Assembly (NCBI RefSeq): GCF_022024175.1
Contig: NZ_CP091794.1
Coordinates: 2,480,001 to 2,544,000 of the forward strand
Length of the DNA: 64,000 bases
Source: Prevotella communis
GTDB taxonomy: Bacteria; Bacteroidota; Bacteroidia; Bacteroidales; Bacteroidaceae
Direction: 5' to 3'
Below the pieces are notes generated by a model. That model was given only the letters and a program-made list of their open reading frames with translations. It did no database searches and was not told the origin of the DNA. Numbering within the stretch: the first letter of the stretch is position 1; each line of letters opens with the position of its first letter. A program made the position numbers and the translations under genes. Of this stretch, positions 25,442-33,048 are shown in pieces.

Positions 25442-26368
25442 ATGAAGACGAAATGCTTGATTATTGGTAGCGGTCCTGCAGGCTATACAGCAGCAATCTA
25501 TGCATCCAGAGCCAATCTGAATCCCATAGAATATAGCGGTATGCAGCCTGGCGGTCAGCTCACACAGACTACCGAGGTAGAGAATTTCCCTGGCTATCCC
25601 AACGGCGTGGATGGCAATCAGATGATGATGGACCTGCGCGAACAGGCAGAACGCTTTGGCACAGATATCCGTGATGGTGTAATCACAAAGGTTGATTTCT
25701 CTAAGGCTCCCTATAAAGCATGGGACGACTCTAACAACGAGATTGAAGCCGACACAGTGATTATCGCCACTGGAGCATCAGCCAAATACCTGGGACTCGA
25801 CGATGAGCGCAAATACAACGGCATGGGTGTAAGCGCTTGCGCCACCTGCGACGGATTCTTCTATCGCAAGAAGACCGTAGCAGTAGTAGGTGGTGGCGAC
25901 ACCGCATGTGAAGACTCCCTCTATCTGAGCGGTCTATGCAAAAAAGTATACCTGATTGTACGCAAGAACTATCTGCGCGCTTCAAAAGTCATGCAGCAAC
26001 GCGTTATGGAACGCGAGAACATTGAGATCCTGTTCGAGCATAACACTATCGGACTCTTTGGAGAAGACGGTGTAGAAGGTGCCCATCTGGTAAAGCGCAA
26101 GGGCGAGCCCGACGAACAATTTGTAGACATTGCCATTGACGGATTCTTCCTGGCTATCGGACACAAACCCAATACAGACATATTCAAGGAATGGCTTGAA
26201 ACCGACGAGGTAGGCTACCTGAAAAAGATAGACGGTACACCCAAAACAAAGATTCCTGGAATATTCGTAGCAGGCGATTGCGCTGACCCCACCTATCGCC
26301 AGGCAATCAGTGCGGCAGGTACAGGTTGTCAGGCTGCAATAGAAGCAGAAAGATACTTATTAGCATAA
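25442..26368 (+). CDS. trxB: thioredoxin reductase
   Basis: This 308-residue flavoprotein has FAD-binding GSGPAGYTAAIYASRA at the start, the redox-active CATC (in VSACATCDGFFY) near residues 134-137, NADPH-binding VVGGGDTACEDSLYL and the C-terminal FVAGDCADPTYRQ. Length and motifs are standard for low-molecular-weight TrxB. It transfers electrons from NADPH to thioredoxin and, here, probably on to the adjacent thiol peroxidase. It ends the operon and is followed by a strong terminator. Confidence 0.96.
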   Translation: MKTKCLIIGSGPAGYTAAIYASRANLNPIEYSGMQPGGQLTQTTEVENFPGYPNGVDGNQMMMDLREQAERFGTDIRDGVITKVDFSKAPYKAWDDSNNEIEADTVIIATGASAKYLGLDDERKYNGMGVSACATCDGFFYRKKTVAVVGGGDTACEDSLYLSGLCKKVYLIVRKNYLRASKVMQQRVMERENIEILFEHNTIGLFGEDGVEGAHLVKRKGEPDEQFVDIAIDGFFLAIGHKPNTDIFKEWLETDEVGYLKKIDGTPKTKIPGIFVAGDCADPTYRQAISAAGTGCQAAIEAERYLLA

Positions 26369-26374
26369 AACGCA

Positions 26375-26404
26375 AAAAAGCCTCGTTTCACAACGAGGCT
26401 TTTT
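26375..26404 (+). terminator. trxB terminator
   Basis: A 13-bp stem (26375-26387 with 26392-26404, AAAAAGCCTCGTT) with a 4-nt loop, ending in a T-run. Confidence 0.9.
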
Positions 26405-26569
26405 CATAACTAAATTAATCAACCATAAACCTTAACCATTAAAAATCTTTTTACGTTGCAAAGATAACAATTTCATTGGAAAGATAGGTTGAAGTTTTGT
26501 TAATTATAGTTTAAAAATTACTTTTTATCGATTTTTCCACCCAAATTAACGAAAAATAAACCTTAATAA

Positions 26570-26605
26570 GCACTTTTTGAAAAGAAAACTTGCACTTTTT
26601 GAAAA
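26570..26605 (+). repeat. 14-bp direct repeat at the hybrid-regulator promoter
   Basis: GCACTTTTTGAAAA occurs at 26570-26583 and again at 26592-26605, 22 bp (about two helical turns) apart. The second copy overlaps the -33 region. Same-face direct repeats at a promoter are typical operator sites; the binding protein is unknown and could be the regulator itself. Confidence 0.6.
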
Positions 26606-26620
26606 ATATTCGTAATTTCG
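26590..26620 (+). promoter_or_regulatory. probable promoter of the hybrid regulator (TTG-N20-TAATTTCG)
   Basis: TTG at 26590-26592 and TAATTTCG at 26613-26620 (one mismatch to TAnnTTTG) are 20 bp apart and 32 bp upstream of the ATG. Confidence 0.5.
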
Positions 26621-26652
26621 CTGTCGAAATTTAAACTTAAAACTACCAACCC

Positions 26653-28335
26653 ATGAACAACGAAATTATTATGGTCATCATTATTATGACGATTCTACTA
26701 GTCGTCATCGGTTGGCTCGTATATAGAAGAAGTGTCAAGATACATCATCGGCTACAGATGAACGAGGTATTTACCAACATTTCCCATGAATTACTGACAC
26801 CACTCACCGTGATTTCTGCATCCATAGAAAAATTACGCGCTCAGGAACCTCAACACACAAAGGACTATGCTTTGATGGAACTCAATATTGAACGTATGAC
26901 GCGCCTGCTCCAGGAGATTCTTGAAACGAGCAAGTCGCAAGCGGGAGAGCTAAGACTTCGCGTATCACAAGGAGATGTCATAGCCTATATTCGTGAGACA
27001 GCCCTAAGCATTGAACCATTGATGTATAAAAAAGGACTTACTTTCGATATACAATGCAACCCACAGTCCATGATGGGATGGATTGATACCGACAAAGTAG
27101 ACAAGATTATCTATAACCTCCTGTCAAACGCCGCAAAATTCACAAATGCCCAAGGCATTGTAACCCTCAAGGTATGGACCAACAAAGACTTCAATCAAGT
27201 CACCATTGAGGTGAGCGATAATGGAATCGGCATCCCAGCTAACAGGCTCAAACATCTGTTTCATCGCTTCTATGATGGCGATTACCGTTGGATGAGAGTC
27301 AACGGCACTGGTCTCGGACTGGCACTCACACGCGAGTTGGTCTTTCTGCACAATGGCACCATCCATTGCAAGAGCGAAGAAGGCAAGGGCACCACTTTCA
27401 CAGTAACTCTTCCTATCGGCAAAGATGCATTTACGCCCTCACAGATTGACGAACAACACGACTTCGATCCTACCAAACCACGCAAAACCATTATCGATAT
27501 TCGTGCACTGGAAGACATACCAGAGCAACTTGTGACACCTACTGCCTACGAAGAAAAAGAAGAATTCTATAATATCCTGCTCGTAGAGGACAACGAGGAA
27601 CTGCTTATGCTGATGAAAACACTCATGAGCAGCAAATATAATATCCAAACAGCCACAAACGGTCAACAGGCTCTGGAGATTATAAAGACCCGGGATCTCG
27701 ACATGATTATTTCTGACGTGACAATGCCAGAAATGGATGGTAACGAACTGACTCGACTCATCAAGAGTAATGAAGATATGCATCACTTGCCCGTCATCCT
27801 TATATCAGCTAAGACCAGTGATGAAGCACGCAAGGAATCAATGCTCATAGGTGCCGATGACTTTATCACCAAACCATTCCGTTTGGGCGACCTCGAACTA
27901 CGTATCAACAACATTATCGAGAACCGCAAGCGAATTGTAGGAGAAAGAGCTGCTACTGAAGAGGAAAACAAAGACCGTCCACTTACCGCTGACGAGGAAT
28001 TCATTCTGAAAGCCAAGGAATGCGTGATGAAACATCTGGACGACAGTGAATTCGACCGTGACACCTTTGCTGCAGAAATGGGAGCCTCAGGTTCTACGCT
28101 CTATAATAAACTTCGTGCACTGACGGGCATGAATATCAATAACTATATTCGCACCATACGCATGAACGAAGCCAAGCGATTAGCAGAGAGCCAACCCGAT
28201 ATCCGGGTGAGCGACCTCGCCTACATGGTGGGGTTCAAGGATCCCAAATACTTTGCCACCTGCTTCAAGAAGGACTTTGGCATTCAGCCGAGCGAGATAA
28301 TAGCCAAAGCCCAAGAAAAGTCAGCAGCCCGTTGA
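26653..28335 (+). CDS. hybrid two-component regulator without periplasmic sensor (kinase, receiver, AraC)
   Basis: This 560-residue protein has one N-terminal membrane helix (IMVIIIMTILLVVIGWLVY). A histidine kinase follows, with phospho-acceptor His45 in FTNISHELLTPL, an N-box YNLLSNAAKFT, DNGIGIP and GTGLGLALTRELV. Next is a receiver domain (LLVEDNEELL, phospho-acceptor Asp355 in SDVTMPEMDG, Lys in FITKPF), then an AraC-type DNA-binding domain (~445-555). Bacteroidetes hybrid regulators usually carry a large periplasmic beta-propeller sensor; here only about 20 residues precede the kinase. The signal must be cytoplasmic, membrane-borne or supplied by a partner. The neighbouring symporter, whose 3' end overlaps by 71 bp in the opposite direction, is a candidate target. 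Confidence 0.9.
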   Translation: MNNEIIMVIIIMTILLVVIGWLVYRRSVKIHHRLQMNEVFTNISHELLTPLTVISASIEKLRAQEPQHTKDYALMELNIERMTRLLQEILETSKSQAGELRLRVSQGDVIAYIRETALSIEPLMYKKGLTFDIQCNPQSMMGWIDTDKVDKIIYNLLSNAAKFTNAQGIVTLKVWTNKDFNQVTIEVSDNGIGIPANRLKHLFHRFYDGDYRWMRVNGTGLGLALTRELVFLHNGTIHCKSEEGKGTTFTVTLPIGKDAFTPSQIDEQHDFDPTKPRKTIIDIRALEDIPEQLVTPTAYEEKEEFYNILLVEDNEELLMLMKTLMSSKYNIQTATNGQQALEIIKTRDLDMIISDVTMPEMDGNELTRLIKSNEDMHHLPVILISAKTSDEARKESMLIGADDFITKPFRLGDLELRINNIIENRKRIVGERAATEEENKDRPLTADEEFILKAKECVMKHLDDSEFDRDTFAAEMGASGSTLYNKLRALTGMNINNYIRTIRMNEAKRLAESQPDIRVSDLAYMVGFKDPKYFATCFKKDFGIQPSEIIAKAQEKSAAR

Positions 28336-29704
28336 CCATCAGTAATTCGTATCCGAAATGGTATCCCCAAAGTATCTGTGCCATACTGTCGATAGCATAA
28401 CAGAAGCATGGTGATATTACACAGACAACGGGCGTCCACCTATCGTTTACCAAGCGTTTTGTAAAGAGTCCAAAGACAAAGAGTCCCAACAAAGGACCAT
28501 AAGTATACGATACGATCGTATAAATTGCATCTATCAGCGACTTATTGTTCAGCAAATGAAACACGATAATCATTACTGCAAACAACAAGCAAATTATCAA
28601 ATGCGACCGTTTTCTGAGCTGCTCATCATGAGCCCTTCCCTTGATATCCACGCAATAGCTGGTCGTGAGCGATGTCAGCGCCGAGTCGGCACTGGAGAAG
28701 GAAGCCGACACGATGCCGAGCACAAAGAGGTAGGAGGTTATATGGAAGAAAGAAGAAGTATGCTCAACATATAGAGGAAGTAATTCATCTCCCTTTGCAG
28801 GTAACGCTACGTCCTGACTCTCAAAGAGCTGTGCCAGTAATACGCCCAATGTCAGGAAGAGCAGGTTTACAGGCACAAAGGCAACACCGTAGGAACACAT
28901 ATCCTTCTGCGCTTCACGCAATGACCGGCAAGTCAGGTTTTTCTGCATCATATCCTGATCCAGTCCAGTCATCACAACCACGATAAAAGCACCACTCAGG
29001 AACTGTTTCCAGAAATAGCGCGGGGATGTCCAGTCATCAAACTCAAACACTCTACTGCGTTCATCCGTGTATAACGCTCCCAACACATCAGTGAGCGAGA
29101 AATCCATCTGAAGCATCACCATATATATAATAAGGAGTAAGGCAACAAAAAGACACGATGTCTGAAACACGTCTGTAAACACAAGCGTACGCACCCCACC
29201 CTTTCGTGTATACAGCCAAATCAACAGTACAAGAACCAATACGCTCACCATAAAAGGCACGCCCAATGCTTCAAAGACGAACTGCTGCAATACCATGCAT
29301 ACCACATAGAATTTGATGGTCGCTCCCACCATCTTCGACAATAAAAAGAACCATGCGCCTGTTTGATAGGATTGCCGGCCAAGCCGTTGTCCCAGATACA
29401 TATAGATAGACGTCAGATTCAATTTATAATAGACAGGCAACAGCACAAACGCCACAACGAGATAGCCTACGATAAAACCCAGGCACACTTGCAGATATGT
29501 CATCTGCGACGAGAGCACCATACCAGGAACACTGACAAACGTTACACCTGATATCGACGCCCCTACCATGCCAAAAGCCACCATGTACCATGGCGAACGA
29601 CGCTCAGCCCGGAAAAAAGTCTGATTATCTGCACGTCTCTGAGTCAACCTGCTGATGAACATCAAAGCAGCAAAATAGATGCATATAATTACAATTATCC
29701 ACAT
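28265..29704 (-). CDS. sodium:solute symporter (SSS family)
   Basis: This 479-residue membrane protein has about 13 hydrophobic segments. FRAERRSPWYMVAFGMVGAS followed by SGVTFVSVPGMV is the conserved start of SSS transporters, with the sodium-site region in TM1; TGLDQDMMQKNLTCRSLREA and ASFSSADSALTSLTTSY (TM8 Ser/Thr sodium ligands) also match. Substrate is not predictable; sialic acid, sugars and organic acids occur in this family. I start at the ATG at 29704 because a TAACTTTG box lies just upstream and the in-frame extension to 29776 is encoded by an AT-rich repeat. Its 3' end overlaps the convergent regulator gene by 71 bp. Confidence 0.9.
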   Translation of the reverse strand: MWIIVIICIYFAALMFISRLTQRRADNQTFFRAERRSPWYMVAFGMVGASISGVTFVSVPGMVLSSQMTYLQVCLGFIVGYLVVAFVLLPVYYKLNLTSIYMYLGQRLGRQSYQTGAWFFLLSKMVGATIKFYVVCMVLQQFVFEALGVPFMVSVLVLVLLIWLYTRKGGVRTLVFTDVFQTSCLFVALLLIIYMVMLQMDFSLTDVLGALYTDERSRVFEFDDWTSPRYFWKQFLSGAFIVVVMTGLDQDMMQKNLTCRSLREAQKDMCSYGVAFVPVNLLFLTLGVLLAQLFESQDVALPAKGDELLPLYVEHTSSFFHITSYLFVLGIVSASFSSADSALTSLTTSYCVDIKGRAHDEQLRKRSHLIICLLFAVMIIVFHLLNNKSLIDAIYTIVSYTYGPLLGLFVFGLFTKRLVNDRWTPVVCVISPCFCYAIDSMAQILWGYHFGYELLMVNGLLTFLGLWLLSRSAECQSPS

Positions 29705-29713
29705 AACAGTCGG

Positions 29714-29721
29714 CAAAGTTA
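29714..29721 (-). promoter_or_regulatory. -7 promoter box of the symporter gene
   Basis: The minus strand reads TAACTTTG, 9 bp before the ATG at 29704, leaving a very short leader. No clear -33 box. Confidence 0.55.
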
Positions 29722-29764
29722 CAAAATAATTGATAATTGTTAATTGATAATTGATAATTATTTT
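29722..29764. repeat. AT-rich junction repeat (TTGATAATT units)
   Basis: Several near-copies of TTGATAATT with short spacers lie between the two divergent promoters. The sequence is similar to the stretch at 52974-53003. It supplies the -33 TTG of the trpB2 promoter. Confidence 0.55.
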
Positions 29765-29773
29765 ATAACTTTG
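29744..29773 (+). promoter_or_regulatory. trpB2 promoter (TTG-N19-TAACTTTG)
   Basis: TTG at 29744-29746, inside the AT-rich repeat, and TAACTTTG at 29766-29773 are separated by 19 bp. The ATG follows 33 bp later. Confidence 0.7.
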
Positions 29774-29806
29774 CATCGCAAAATACTAAACCAATAATAA
29801 AAACGT

Positions 29807-31171
29807 ATGAGCAAACAAAAGAAATTTATCCTTCAGGAAAGTGAGATTCCCACACAGTGGTATAACATCCAGGCCGACATGCCCAACAAGCCTCTGCCTC
29901 CTATCCATCCTGCTACCAAGCAGCCCCTTGGCGTTGACGACTTAGCACACATCTTCCCCCGTGAGTGCTGTGTGCAGGAACTCGATACCGAACATCGCTG
30001 GATAGATATTCCTGAAGACGTACTGGAGAAGTACAAGTATTACCGCTCTACCCCGCTGGTTCGTGCCTATGCACTTGAAGAGGCACTTGGCACACCCGCC
30101 CACATATATTTTAAGAATGAATCTACCAACCCTCTGGGTTCGCACAAAATCAATTCAGCCCTTCCCCAGTGCTACTACGCCAAGCAGGAAGGTACCACAA
30201 ACGTTACCACAGAGACTGGTGCCGGTCAGTGGGGAGCAGCCTTAAGCTATGCCGCTAAGATCTACGGTTTGGATTGCGCTGTCTATCAGGTAAAGATTAC
30301 CATGCAGCAGAAGCCATATCGCTCAAGCATCATGCGTACATTTGGTGCTGTTGTCGAGGGTTCACCCTCTATGTCAACCCGTGCTGGTAAGGATATCCTG
30401 ACCAAGGATCCTACCCACAGCGGATCTTTGGGTACTGCTATCTCTGAAGCCGTGGAACTGGCAACAACAACTCCCAATTGCAAATATACACTCGGTTCTG
30501 TGCTCAATCATGTTGGTCTGCACCAGACCATCATCGGTTTGGAGGCCGAGAAGCAGATGCAGATGGCAGGAGAATATCCTGATATCGTGATTGGCTGCTT
30601 CGGTGGCGGTAGTAACTTCGGTGGTATCTCTTTCCCCTTTATGCGCCACAACCTGAGCGGTGAGCGTCACACAGAATTCATTGCCGCCGAGCCCGACAGC
30701 TGTCCTAAGTTGACCCGCGGTCAGTTCCGCTACGACTTTGGCGACGAGGCAGGCTACACACCTCTGCTCCCCATGTTCACACTGGGTCATAACTTCAAGC
30801 CAAGCAACATCCACGCTGGCGGTCTGCGCTATCATGGTGCCGGCATGATTATCTCGCAGTTGATTAAGGACGGTCTAATGCACGGTGTAGATATTCCTCA
30901 GCTCGAGACCTTCGAGGCAGGTATGCTCTTTGCCCGCACGGAGGGTATTATCCCTGCTCCCGAGAGCACTCATGCCATCGCCGCAACCATCCGCGAGGCC
31001 AAGAAGTGCATTGAGACCGGCGAAGAGAAGGTTATCCTGTTCAACCTCTCTGGTCACGGACTCATCGATATGCCCAGCTACGAGGCCTATATCAAGGGTG
31101 ATTTGCAGAACTACACTGTAACCGACGAGATGATTGCCGAAAACCTGGCAGAACTTGACAACCAGAAATAA
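29807..31171 (+). CDS. trpB2: TrpB2-type tryptophan synthase beta chain
   Basis: This 454-residue PLP enzyme has the cofactor lysine (Lys114) in NPLGSHKINSA, the phosphate-binding CFGGGSNFGG, the catalytic-glutamate region TETGAGQWGAALS and a long N-terminal extension (PTQWYNIQADMP). These mark the TrpB2 subgroup rather than TrpB1. TrpB2 makes tryptophan from indole and serine and often works without TrpA. No trpA or other trp gene is near it here, so an indole-salvage role is plausible. It is monocistronic between its own promoter and a terminator. Confidence 0.92.
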   Translation: MSKQKKFILQESEIPTQWYNIQADMPNKPLPPIHPATKQPLGVDDLAHIFPRECCVQELDTEHRWIDIPEDVLEKYKYYRSTPLVRAYALEEALGTPAHIYFKNESTNPLGSHKINSALPQCYYAKQEGTTNVTTETGAGQWGAALSYAAKIYGLDCAVYQVKITMQQKPYRSSIMRTFGAVVEGSPSMSTRAGKDILTKDPTHSGSLGTAISEAVELATTTPNCKYTLGSVLNHVGLHQTIIGLEAEKQMQMAGEYPDIVIGCFGGGSNFGGISFPFMRHNLSGERHTEFIAAEPDSCPKLTRGQFRYDFGDEAGYTPLLPMFTLGHNFKPSNIHAGGLRYHGAGMIISQLIKDGLMHGVDIPQLETFEAGMLFARTEGIIPAPESTHAIAATIREAKKCIETGEEKVILFNLSGHGLIDMPSYEAYIKGDLQNYTVTDEMIAENLAELDNQK

Positions 31172-31192
31172 GACAACTGATATAAATAAAAG

Positions 31193-31227
31193 AAAGTTTC
31201 GTTCCAATTCTGAAACGAAACTTTTTT
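31193..31227. terminator. bidirectional terminator between trpB2 and the alarmone synthetase
   Basis: An 11-bp perfect stem (31193-31203 with 31214-31224, AAAGTTTCGTT), 10-nt loop, with a T-run on the plus strand. The convergent minus-strand gene stops at its edge. Confidence 0.85.
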
Positions 31228-32286
31228 TTATTTTTTTACGAAGGGCAGTGAAGCCACTTGTTCGTACAACATATCCGCTAGCATCTCATTGCTATCATGT
31301 GTGCCGTTAATCGTGTCATAGAACCATCTCAGACCTACACGACCACGCCCGGTCTTCAGGATATGAACAAGACAGAGGTTCTGTAATCCGATACTCTCAG
31401 CCAGGATATCCAAATCTGTGATAGCCAGTTGCGACACAGCCAACTGATAAGCCTCCTCACCATTACTATCTATAAAGCGCTGCAAATCACCCAGGGTCTC
31501 TAATCCAAAGCCCTCGAGTATGGGCAGATACGGCATCAAAGACGCTGGAAATATCTCAGCCTGATTCACAGCTGCAATACGCTGGTTCAGCTTATTGAAA
31601 GGATGCATCTGCAGATAGCTACTAAAGGAATCAGTGCTTAGCAACACCTCATCCAACTTACCCGATTTCACCAAAGCCTGCACCTGTCGGCGGTAGTCAG
31701 TCATGGTGGTACGCAACCTGCTGAACTCATCATCTGCCAGTTCCAGCATACCTGCCAATCTACTGAACTGACGACGGTATTCCGGTGGCAGCTTCACAGC
31801 ACCCTTGTATCCTATATCATGTTCAATCGCTGACCACACATGCTGTAAGGCTGTACGCATCTGAATCTCGAAAGGAGCACTCCCCTCTTTTAGTCGACAG
31901 ATATAATGCAATGAGTTATAACCGAAACTCGTCAGTTCATGTGCCTTACGCTTATCAATAGAGTTGGACCAGTCTACATCATACAACTGCTGTACGATAG
32001 CAGCCACCTTGTCAACATCATCCGTATAGAAAGTGATGATGCGTAATCCCACCAAATCGGTGATATCCTCTAAAGACGCATATTTGTCGCCTTTACGCTC
32101 CAGTTTCCCAGCCAACGACTGTTCCGTCTTCACACGATATTCTATGGCACTCAGTTCCACAGACTGCTCATGCAACACCTGTCTCAACTGGTCGTAGACC
32201 GTTTTTGACAACTGTTCCAAAGCAGGCACCTGTTCCCTGAACTGTTGCAGGAGTGCCTCTCCGTGAGGATTCAGCTTAGGTATCAT
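31228..32286 (-). CDS. RelA/SpoT-domain alarmone synthetase-like protein
   Basis: This 352-residue protein has a (p)ppGpp synthetase domain at ~35-190: IEYRVKTEQSLAGKLERKG (ATP-side basic residues), YASLEDITDLVGLRIITFYTDD, TSFGYNSLHYI and FEIQMRTALQHVWSAIEHD. There is no HD hydrolase, TGS or ACT domain, so it is a small-alarmone-synthetase type, but with a ~150-residue helical C-terminal domain of its own (GFGLETLGDLQRFIDSNG). Its start overlaps the stop of the STAS gene by 4 bp, and it is the last gene of a four-gene operon with an RsbW-like kinase and a TPR signal protein. Control of alarmone output by this partner-switching pair is my main hypothesis. Confidence 0.85.
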   Translation of the reverse strand: MIPKLNPHGEALLQQFREQVPALEQLSKTVYDQLRQVLHEQSVELSAIEYRVKTEQSLAGKLERKGDKYASLEDITDLVGLRIITFYTDDVDKVAAIVQQLYDVDWSNSIDKRKAHELTSFGYNSLHYICRLKEGSAPFEIQMRTALQHVWSAIEHDIGYKGAVKLPPEYRRQFSRLAGMLELADDEFSRLRTTMTDYRRQVQALVKSGKLDEVLLSTDSFSSYLQMHPFNKLNQRIAAVNQAEIFPASLMPYLPILEGFGLETLGDLQRFIDSNGEEAYQLAVSQLAITDLDILAESIGLQNLCLVHILKTGRGRVGLRWFYDTINGTHDSNEMLADMLYEQVASLPFVKK

Positions 32287-32585
32287 TTAAACTCAAACAG
32301 ATTGGTAAAGCCTGTCATGGCAAATACCGTACGCAAATCATCATTGATACCAGTGATAAACACACGGCTACCCTTAGGTTTGGCATTCTTCAGTACGCCA
32401 AGCAGCAAACGCAAGCCACTTGAAGAGATATACTCCAGTTTATTACAATCGAACACGATGTTATGGCCTGTGCAATCATACAGAGGCTTCAGAGCCTGCT
32501 CAGTCTCTACTGCTGCTGCAGTGTCCAAACGTCCCTCAAACACAGCGACCAACTCGCCATCCTTCTCCAAAATTGTAGTTTTCAT
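32283..32585 (-). CDS. STAS-domain anti-sigma-factor antagonist-like protein
   Basis: This 100-residue protein is a single STAS domain: LVAVFEGRLDTAAAVETEQAL, NIVFDCNKLEYISSSGLRLLL and a final helix. The Ser in YISSSGLR occupies the site phosphorylated by RsbW/SpoIIAB-type kinases. The preceding gene encodes such a kinase (37 bp gap), and the following gene, overlapping by 4 bp, is an alarmone synthetase. In classical systems the unphosphorylated STAS protein binds the kinase and frees a sigma factor; no sigma factor gene is nearby here, so its partner is probably different. Confidence 0.9.
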   Translation of the reverse strand: MKTTILEKDGELVAVFEGRLDTAAAVETEQALKPLYDCTGHNIVFDCNKLEYISSSGLRLLLGVLKNAKPKGSRVFITGINDDLRTVFAMTGFTNLFEFK

Positions 32586-32622
32586 AATTTTAAGTCGTTT
32601 TATGATTATTCGAATTTATTTT

Positions 32623-33048
32623 CTATTTTATCTTCACGAGTGTCAGTCTGTTCTTACCATCTTTATATTCATAACTGACGGTATCCATCAACTGGCGCAC
32701 CAGGAAGATACCCAGTCCACCAATAGGACGTTCCTCTGCCGATAGCGTCGTATCAGCGTCAGCCTCAGCTGTTGGATCAAATGGCGTGCCACCATCAATA
32801 ATAACAAATCGCACACGATCACCCATCTCCTCTGCTTCAATGACTATATCACCCTGCACACCTTTTGGATAAGCATAGTTCATCACGTTGACCACAGCCT
32901 CTTCCATAGCCAGGTTCATCTGCATGGTAACTGAGGCATTAAAGCCTGCGGTCTCGCAGACCTCATCTATGAATGCAGCCAGCAGCGGCACATCCTGAAT
33001 ATCATTTCTTAGAGTTAAAGTCATATCGTCAGGTTTTATGGTTATCAT
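32623..33048 (-). CDS. RsbW/SpoIIAB-like ATP-binding kinase
   Basis: This 141-residue GHKL-fold protein has the N-box MNLAMEEAVVNVMNYAYP, the G1 box VIIDGGTPFDP and the G2 box PIGGLGIFLVRQLMD, the pattern of anti-sigma-factor serine kinases (HATPase_c_2). It probably phosphorylates the STAS protein encoded next. Two starts are possible: the ATG at 33048, directly abutting the upstream stop, or the one at 33024 (MTLTLRN), which fits the usual family start slightly better. In either case it is tightly coupled to the TPR kinase-like gene. Confidence 0.88.
   Translation of the reverse strand: MITIKPDDMTLTLRNDIQDVPLLAAFIDEVCETAGFNASVTMQMNLAMEEAVVNVMNYAYPKGVQGDIVIEAEEMGDRVRFVIIDGGTPFDPTAEADADTTLSAEERPIGGLGIFLVRQLMDTVSYEYKDGKNRLTLVKIK

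Noticed and set aside
29705-29776. N-terminal extension of the symporter (start at 29776)
   Set aside because: The extra residues are encoded by an AT-rich repeat and the extension contains the TAACTTTG promoter box; the family start fits the ATG at 29704.
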